Assembly (NCBI GenBank): GCA_002887195.1
Contig: PJAB01000330.1
Coordinates: forward strand, 1 to 29,559
DNA from: Chrysochromulina parva
Lineage: Eukaryota > Haptophyta > Prymnesiales > Chrysochromulinaceae
Reading direction: 5' to 3'
Length of the DNA stretch: 29,559 nucleotides
The notes beneath the pieces are model-generated. The model made no database searches and was not told the DNA's origin. It worked only from the letters and a program-made list of their open reading frames with translations. The first letter of the stretch is position 1. The number at the start of each line of letters is the position of its first letter. Positions 24,343 to 29,559 of the stretch are shown one piece after another. A program made the position numbers and the translations under genes.

Positions 24343-26296
24343 CGGGTGCCCAGTGCACCACATCAGGGGTCGCAAAGGCGCCAATCTCCTTGCGGCACTG
24401 CAGGTTGAGCTCCTTGAGCAGCTCCTCTGTCTGCTCAACGCCCTGCTTGACGGTGACGTACACATAGATGCCCTCGCCCTTGATAGGGTGCGGGTAGCCC
24501 ACGACCGCCGCCTCGGCCACCTTGGGGTGCAAGACCATGGCCGACTCGACCTCGGCGGTGCCGATGCGGTGGCCGCTCGTGTTGATCACGTCGTCCACGC
24601 GGCCCGTGATCCAGATGTAGCCGTCCTCGTCGCGGCGCGCCCCATCGCCGGTCATGTAATAGCCGTCGATGGGGAAGTAGGTGTTGCGAAAGCGCTCATA
24701 GTCGCCCAGCACGGCGCGGATGGCGGACGGCCACGGGCCCTTGAGGGCAAGGAGCCCTTCGGCGGCTCCCTCGAGCTCGACACCCTCGGACGTGAGAAGC
24801 ACCGGCTGCACCCCAAAAAAGGGCAGAGAGGCACATCCGGGCTTTTCGCCGAATCCTTTGGTGGGTAGGGGCGTGATCATGATGCCGCCCGTCTCCGTCT
24901 GCCACCACGTGTCGACAATCGGGCATCGGCCGTCGCCCACCACCTTATGGTACCAGCGCCAGGCCTCTGGGTTGATCGGCTCACCCACGGAGCCCAGAAG
25001 CTTGAGCGACTTTCTGCTCGTCGACGTCACGGGAGTGTCTCCTACCTTCATGAGCGAGCGGATGGCCGTTGGCGCCGTGTAGATCTGAGTGACCTCGTAC
25101 TTGTCGACGGCGCGCCACAGGCGGCCCGCGTCCGGGTAGGAGGGCACGCCCTCGAAGACGAGCTGCTTCGCGCGGTTGAGCATCGGCCCATAGGTCACGT
25201 ACGTGTGGCCGGTGATCCAGCCGCAGTCTGCCGTGCAGAAGAAGGTGTCCTCCGGCTTGAGGTCGAAGATGTACTTGGAGGTGGTTGCGGCGTAGACCAT
25301 GTAGCCGCCGGTCGTGTGGACCACGCCTTTCGGCTTGCCCGTCGAGCCGCTCGTGTACAGCACGAAGAGCGGGTCCTCAGCTCCCATCCACTCGACGGCG
25401 CACGAAGGGTCGGCTGCCGAGAGAGCCTCATGCCACCACACGTCGCGACCCTTCTCGAGCTCGAGCTTGAGCTTGTCGGGCCCGAGCCGCTGGAGGATGA
25501 GCACCTTGGCGATGGGCATCGATGACGAGCAGAGCGCCGCCGCCGCCGCCACCGTCTCGAAGAGCTTGACGGGCTTCGTACCACGCATCACGCCATCCGC
25601 GGTGATCACAACTGTCGACTGTGCGTCGACCAGACGGTTCGCGAGTGCCTCGGCGGAGAAGCCACCGAAGACGACCGAATGGACGGCGCCGATGCGCGCG
25701 CATGCGAGCATCGCAATGGGCAGCTGCGGCACCATCGGCATGAAGATAGACACCTTGTCGCCCGGCTTGACGCCCTGCGCAAGCAGCCATGAGCCCATCT
25801 TCTCAACCTCGGCGAGCATCTGCGCGTACGTCCACGACGGCAGCTCCTCGCCCTCCTCGTTCGACTCGTGATACATTGCTATCTGGCCACCGTGGCCCGC
25901 CTTCACGTGGCGGTCGAGGGCGTTGTAACAGATGTTGGTCTTGCCGCCCTCAAACCATCTCGAGAAGATCTTGCCGTTGGTGCTCTTGAAGTTGAAGTCG
26001 ACAACCTTGGTAAATGGCACCTCCCAATGGAACTGTTTGGCGATCTCGCCCCAAAAGCCCTCTGGGTCGCGGATCGACCGCTCGTACATCGTTTTGTACT
26101 CGTCAAAGTCCTTGATGTATGTCTGGCGTGACGCGAGGAAGGCCTCCGGCACAGGCATAGTGTCGGTGTCGTCCATGCGCGGCACGCTCAGCCGCGCGGC
26201 TGCCCGACGAATCAGGGCTGTGCGCGGCACCGGCGCGACGAGGAACGCGAGCGATAGCGGAGACGAGAGCAGCACGAGCAGAGTCGGGGCCTTCAT
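24176..26296 (-). CDS. ACS: Acetyl-CoA synthetase with secretory/plastid-type leader, 706 aa
   Basis: This enzyme makes acetyl-CoA from acetate, ATP and CoA via acetyl-AMP (ANL superfamily). Motifs, numbered from the ATG at 26296, are the ATP loop YTSGSTGKPKGVVH (314-327), WWQTETGG, GYYMTGDGARRDEDGYIWITGR (split across two core motifs), and SGKIMRRILRK, where K660 matches the lysine regulated by acetylation in bacterial enzymes. FWGEIAKQFHW and NICYNALDRH are typical of the family N-terminus. The leader MKAPTLLVLLSSPLSLAFLV, then APVPRTALIRRAAARLS, is a signal peptide followed by an Arg/Ala-rich stretch, as in bipartite plastid presequences of algae with secondary plastids, so plastid fatty-acid supply is likely. 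The frame is open to 26518, but with a GTG codon; another ATG at 26332 is possible. It is divergent from the LMBR1-like gene. Confidence 0.93.
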
Positions 26297-26377
26297 TGTC
26301 GACGAGGTTTCGTCGAGGGTCGGTTTCGGCATTTGTGTGCGCGTACGGGAACATAACTTTTTGGCCGTCCCGGCCAC
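26297..26377. promoter_or_regulatory. 81-bp divergent promoter, acetyl-CoA synthetase / LMBR1-like
   Basis: Only 81 bp separate the two chosen ATGs, so the leaders must be very short or overlap. It contains ACATAACTTTTTGG around 26351-26364 as its only AT-rich patch. If the ATG at 26332 is used for acetyl-CoA synthetase the gap shrinks to 45 bp, a further argument for the ATG at 26296. Confidence 0.4.
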
Positions 26378-28909
26378 ATGCCGAAACTCCACGGGATGGC
26401 GGACAGACATCGCAAATTGGAAATGATTCTGATGTTGCTCTGCATCACGCACCTCTTGGTCGTGACAGTCATATTCGAGGCCCTGCGCGACTGGCTCGAC
26501 GCGCGTACGAGCGTGCACGTGCTCGCGATCGCAATCGCCTTCGTCGGCTCTTCTCCGCCGCTGCTTCTGCCTCTGGATGCCTCAGGCACAGCTTCCGAGC
26601 GCCTCTACCTTGCAGACCTGTATCTGCTCGCGTGCTTGGGTGCGCTGAGCATGCTCTTCGGGGTCGCACCGGGCGCATTCGTGATCACCACCCCAGCACG
26701 CCGCGGCCGCAGCTGTCGCGTCGTATGCGCGGTCCTTGGTGGAGCGTGCGCGTGCGGCGCCCTCGGCCTCGTGAGCCCAGTGCTTGCGGTGAGCCGTGGC
26801 GCAGCGATCCAAGTGGCATACACGCTCCGCCACGAGCTCGAAGGCCCGCTCGCGCTCATCCTGCTGCTCGGCGGCCTCACGCTCGCCACCCATGCGGCGT
26901 GGGGCGCGCTCGCGCTGCCCTCGCTGCTTGCTCTTTCGGGGCCGCTTGATGAGCTCGACGAGCTGGGCGCGGCGCAGATTGGGCTACTGCGGCGCTCGCT
27001 GGCGCAGACGCGCGAGAGGCTGCGCAGTCTCGACATCCAGTACGTGCTCCCGGGCCGGCGCATGAGCCGCGCCGACCAGGAGCGCCACGCGATGATGATG
27101 CGCGATGAGCGCCGGATGGCCGCGCAATTGACGAACCTCGAGCAAGGCGAGACTGGCTGTGCTTCTCGGCTCTCGCGCGCGCTGCTGTGCCGACGGCTAG
27201 GCGCGGCGCTGTTGCTGCCCCCCGCACTCCTGTACGCGGGCTCCCTCACCCTTGCCCTCGCGCAGCAGGCAACGCTCTCGCCATGCGGCTGGCGCTGCGG
27301 CTTCCTAGTGCCATTGACAAGCGTCCATGCGCCGACACGTACACCGTCGCCGCCACCGCCGCCGCCGCCGCCACCCGACGTGTTTGCGGTCCACGAGCCC
27401 GTGCAACACTGGAGCGCCCCGCCTTTCGGTGACTGGAGCCAGCCCGACACCACCGGCCGTGAGCCCATTTGGTCCTTCAACGGCGCCAACGCCGCGTTGC
27501 TTGGGGGCAAAGACAGCGCTCTGCAGGACACGTGGAGCGCGGGGCGCAGCGACGGTGGCGCAGCGATGGCTCCACTGGCGCACCGGTATGGTGACGACGG
27601 CGCTGATCTTTCGATGTCGCCTCTATCTGCGACCGCATCAGGAGCTGATGCGGTGCACGGCGGCGACGCGGCTGGCCAAGAGACTGGCACGTATGGCGAG
27701 ACCCTATTGGCGTACCCGTATGACGGCCACGCAGACAACGAGCGCGACGCCAACCCGTACGGCGACGGCAACTTGCTGGCTGTCAACTATGGCGGTAAAG
27801 GGCGGCAGATGACGTCTAACGGTTCGATGTCCCCTATGCCTCGACCGCCGCCACCGTCGTCGCCGCGGCCATCGCCGTCGCCGCCGCCATCGCTGTCGCC
27901 GCCGCCATCGCCGTCGCCCCCGCCCCCGCCGTCGCCCCCGCCACCGCCGTCGCCCCCGCCGCCCCCGCCGTCACCTCCGCCGCTGTTACCAATCATGGAC
28001 GCCGCGACTCCGATGGACGCGATGCTCCTCGCATTGTCGCGCATGCCGCCGCTCGACGACTTAGCAGTCGCCATGCTCATCTTGCTCGTCGTGTGCTGGG
28101 TGGTCGTAGCCACACATGCCACCAACCCACCCGCCGCTGGCACCTTGTGGCAGCCTCGGAGGGCCGATGATGGCGGCGCAGGTATGCCCACTGCGGAAGT
28201 CGATGGCCCATCGGGCGCTGGCGACGAGGAGGAGGCCTTGTCCGTCGCCGGCGCAGGAAGCTCATCGAACGTGCTCGGCTCGGAAGACGGTCGTTCAACC
28301 TGCAGGGGCAGCTCGGCCAATGGCCAGAGCGCAGCTCAGCGTAGCGGCGGCGGCGGCGGCGGCAATCGGAGCGTGCGGCTACATGGCACCTCGTCTCCCG
28401 ATCTGCTCTGGCTCGCACTGCGGCTCTCCGTCGCCGCGCTCGCCTTTGGCGCCACCCTTATCACGGTGGCGCCGTCGTGGGCGCTCTTCCCGGACGCCAG
28501 CCTGGCCGGCACGACACTGCGGCTGATGATGCGCCACCTGCCCTACTTTGGGATCGCATGGTACAGCGTGCAGGCGCTCGTTGCACTCAGCTTCATCACA
28601 CAGATCAGCTGGCGTTGCGTTCACATACTCCTCGACATCACCTGCTGGAGCATTAGTGCCGTCTGCGGCAGCGACTCCGGGCCGAGCGAGGACGAATTAG
28701 CCGGAGGGCGCATGCCGCATCGCTTCGGCGCCGAGACGCCACCCTTCACGCCACCCTCGGAGCGGACTCCTCTGAAGGCGACCCCACGTAAAAGCGGTGG
28801 CAAGCGTGCCGAGCGCGCCTCCAGCGGACGGAGCAAACGCACGAGCTTTCGCGAGTCGCCATCAGAAGGAGTGAACGAGGTCGAACAGAGTGCGACGCGA
28901 TCGGTCTGA
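26378..28909 (+). CDS. Multi-pass membrane protein, LMBR1-like, with Pro-rich loop, 843 aa
   Basis: The N-terminal half has hydrophobic segments at about 15-33, 46-66, 78-104, 113-138 and 155-187, then a long charged helix (about 190-255: DELDELGAAQIGLLRRSLAQ, TRERLRSLD), then another segment at 270-298. LLLPLDAS after a membrane helix and a membrane helix followed by a long helical loop recall LMBR1/LMBD1 transporters and receptors, but the match is weak. Residues about 488-541 are an SPPPPPSPPPP run like hydroxyproline-rich wall proteins. Three more hydrophobic segments follow (about 562-580, 670-700 and 708-745, including HLPYFGIAWYSVQALVALSF). The C-terminus is basic and Ser/Thr-Pro-rich. 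The Pro-rich loop is expected on the extracellular or lumenal side. The start may be the ATG at 26378 or 26396. Confidence 0.65.
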   Translation: MPKLHGMADRHRKLEMILMLLCITHLLVVTVIFEALRDWLDARTSVHVLAIAIAFVGSSPPLLLPLDASGTASERLYLADLYLLACLGALSMLFGVAPGAFVITTPARRGRSCRVVCAVLGGACACGALGLVSPVLAVSRGAAIQVAYTLRHELEGPLALILLLGGLTLATHAAWGALALPSLLALSGPLDELDELGAAQIGLLRRSLAQTRERLRSLDIQYVLPGRRMSRADQERHAMMMRDERRMAAQLTNLEQGETGCASRLSRALLCRRLGAALLLPPALLYAGSLTLALAQQATLSPCGWRCGFLVPLTSVHAPTRTPSPPPPPPPPPDVFAVHEPVQHWSAPPFGDWSQPDTTGREPIWSFNGANAALLGGKDSALQDTWSAGRSDGGAAMAPLAHRYGDDGADLSMSPLSATASGADAVHGGDAAGQETGTYGETLLAYPYDGHADNERDANPYGDGNLLAVNYGGKGRQMTSNGSMSPMPRPPPPSSPRPSPSPPPSLSPPPSPSPPPPPSPPPPPSPPPPPPSPPPLLPIMDAATPMDAMLLALSRMPPLDDLAVAMLILLVVCWVVVATHATNPPAAGTLWQPRRADDGGAGMPTAEVDGPSGAGDEEEALSVAGAGSSSNVLGSEDGRSTCRGSSANGQSAAQRSGGGGGGNRSVRLHGTSSPDLLWLALRLSVAALAFGATLITVAPSWALFPDASLAGTTLRLMMRHLPYFGIAWYSVQALVALSFITQISWRCVHILLDITCWSISAVCGSDSGPSEDELAGGRMPHRFGAETPPFTPPSERTPLKATPRKSGGKRAERASSGRSKRTSFRESPSEGVNEVEQSATRSV
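27841..27996 (+). repeat. CCGCCGTCGCC-type repeat encoding the SPPPP segment
   Basis: A GC-rich tandem array of CCGCCATCGCCGTCGCC-like units encodes the Ser/Pro-rich loop of the membrane protein. A shorter polyproline run is encoded at 27346-27378. Confidence 0.85.
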
Positions 28910-29559
28910 GTGGGAGATGGGCAATTGCCTTGCACCTCCTCGACTTGGACACGCATCGCTGGTTGGCTCTAAAATTGCCGCAGCTAGACGGCAGCTGGAT
29001 GCGTGCTCTCCAACGGCGATCGACCAGACCGGAATATAGCTCTATTCCATCGCCAGGCGCGGTTCGAACGCCCCTCTGTCGCTCATCGCGATGCAACTTG
29101 CCGACACCTCCCTACATACCACAAACTCTACGTTGACATTCCTCGTTGACGAGAGTCGGTCAGTGCATGTGAATGTCATGCTGGCCTCGAACCGGAACGG
29201 CGGTTGGCGACACAGCCACGTAGACGTGACCGCAGGGACCATCACACGACACACCGTTGACATCAGACCATCACAACGGCTTAGGCTACCAGTACGATAC
29301 GGAACGCGGGTACGCCGTGCAGGTGTCTAGAAGTAATCAGATAGACGCGAAATCTAGTCAAGTCAAGCAAGCTAGTTAGTCGAAACAACACAAGTACCTA
29401 AACAAGCGCAACCGAATACTCCTGTAGCCAGCGGAGTATGAAAGAGTGGGCGGAGAGGATGGAATGTATGCCCAGACCGCTAACGCTCACCGGGACATGC
29501 TGGCCTCACGCTTCCCAACGTGAGGAATGCCGCCCGATTGTGACGCGCGCCTGTGGGCC
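28910..29559. other. Right-end intergenic region, no gene seen
   Basis: This 650-bp stretch follows the LMBR1-like stop and runs to the window edge. Open frames are all under 80 codons. A GTCAAGTCAAGCAAG microrepeat occurs near 29357-29371. It may hold the 3' UTR and part of a gene outside the window. Confidence 0.45.

Noticed and set aside
24062..24868. A 268-codon plus-strand open frame
   Set aside because: It overlaps the C-terminal half of acetyl-CoA synthetase on the opposite strand and has no recognisable features.
26605..27786. A 393-codon minus-strand open frame
   Set aside because: It is antisense to the LMBR1-like gene and consists of Arg/Ser-rich sequence without domains.
29060..29090. 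tRNA-like GGTTCGAA near 29068
   Set aside because: The flanking bases do not form a T-arm and no matching D-arm, anticodon arm or acceptor stem is found around it.

Overview
The window looks like nuclear DNA from a flagellated, photosynthetic, GC-rich microbial eukaryote, most likely a haptophyte-type alga with a plastid of secondary red origin. The clues are: eukaryote-only proteins (ribosomal eS12, a DMAP1/SWC4 SANT protein, a PHD/RING protein); a plant-type ATP phosphofructokinase; an acetyl-CoA synthetase with a signal peptide followed by a basic transit-like stretch; a FAM166/CIMIP2-type axonemal protein; Pro/Ser-rich wall-type segments; and at least one clear spliceosomal gene with GT-AG introns. 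The exact lineage is an inference.

Layout, left to right: CIMIP2-like ciliary protein (+, 330-1082); ATP-PFK (-, 1804-3528); eS12 (+, 3951-4403); WW-domain membrane protein (-, 4798-5691); secretory J-domain protein (-, 5836-6636); spliced, probably myristoylated EF-hand protein (+, about 6915-8476); a roughly 1 kb gene-poor stretch; an Ala-rich disordered protein of 831 aa with a 54-bp tandem duplication (-, 9528-12023); a probably secreted CCWPCVCD-motif protein (+, about 12160-13206); DMAP1/SWC4 (-, 13892-15136); EF-hand protein (+, 15354-15965); a perfect 33-bp inverted repeat (16403-16510); membrane-anchored nitroreductase (-, 16530-17588); coiled-coil/RAPSPR protein (+, 17917-18666); a 1397-aa PHD/RING chromatin-type protein (-, 19539-23732); plastid-type acetyl-CoA synthetase (-, 24176-26296); and a multi-pass LMBR1-like protein with a Pro-rich loop (+, 26378-28909).

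The fifteen genes share no pathway. They form an ordinary dense algal chromosome segment with mixed roles: carbon metabolism (PFK, acetyl-CoA synthetase), translation (eS12), chromatin (DMAP1, PHD/RING), calcium signalling and cilium (two EF-hand proteins, CIMIP2-like), secretory folding (J protein) and membrane proteins. Strands alternate almost perfectly (12 of 14 neighbouring pairs switch), giving a run of divergent pairs with short shared promoters and convergent pairs with shared 3' regions. No CRISPR, operon, rRNA, tRNA or intact transposon is supported. The strongest unexplained items are the perfect 33-bp hairpin just past the nitroreductase stop, the domain fusions (membrane segments plus nitroreductase, membrane segments plus WW, LMBR1-like plus Pro-rich loop), and the conserved-looking CCWPCVCD protein that I cannot assign to a named family.
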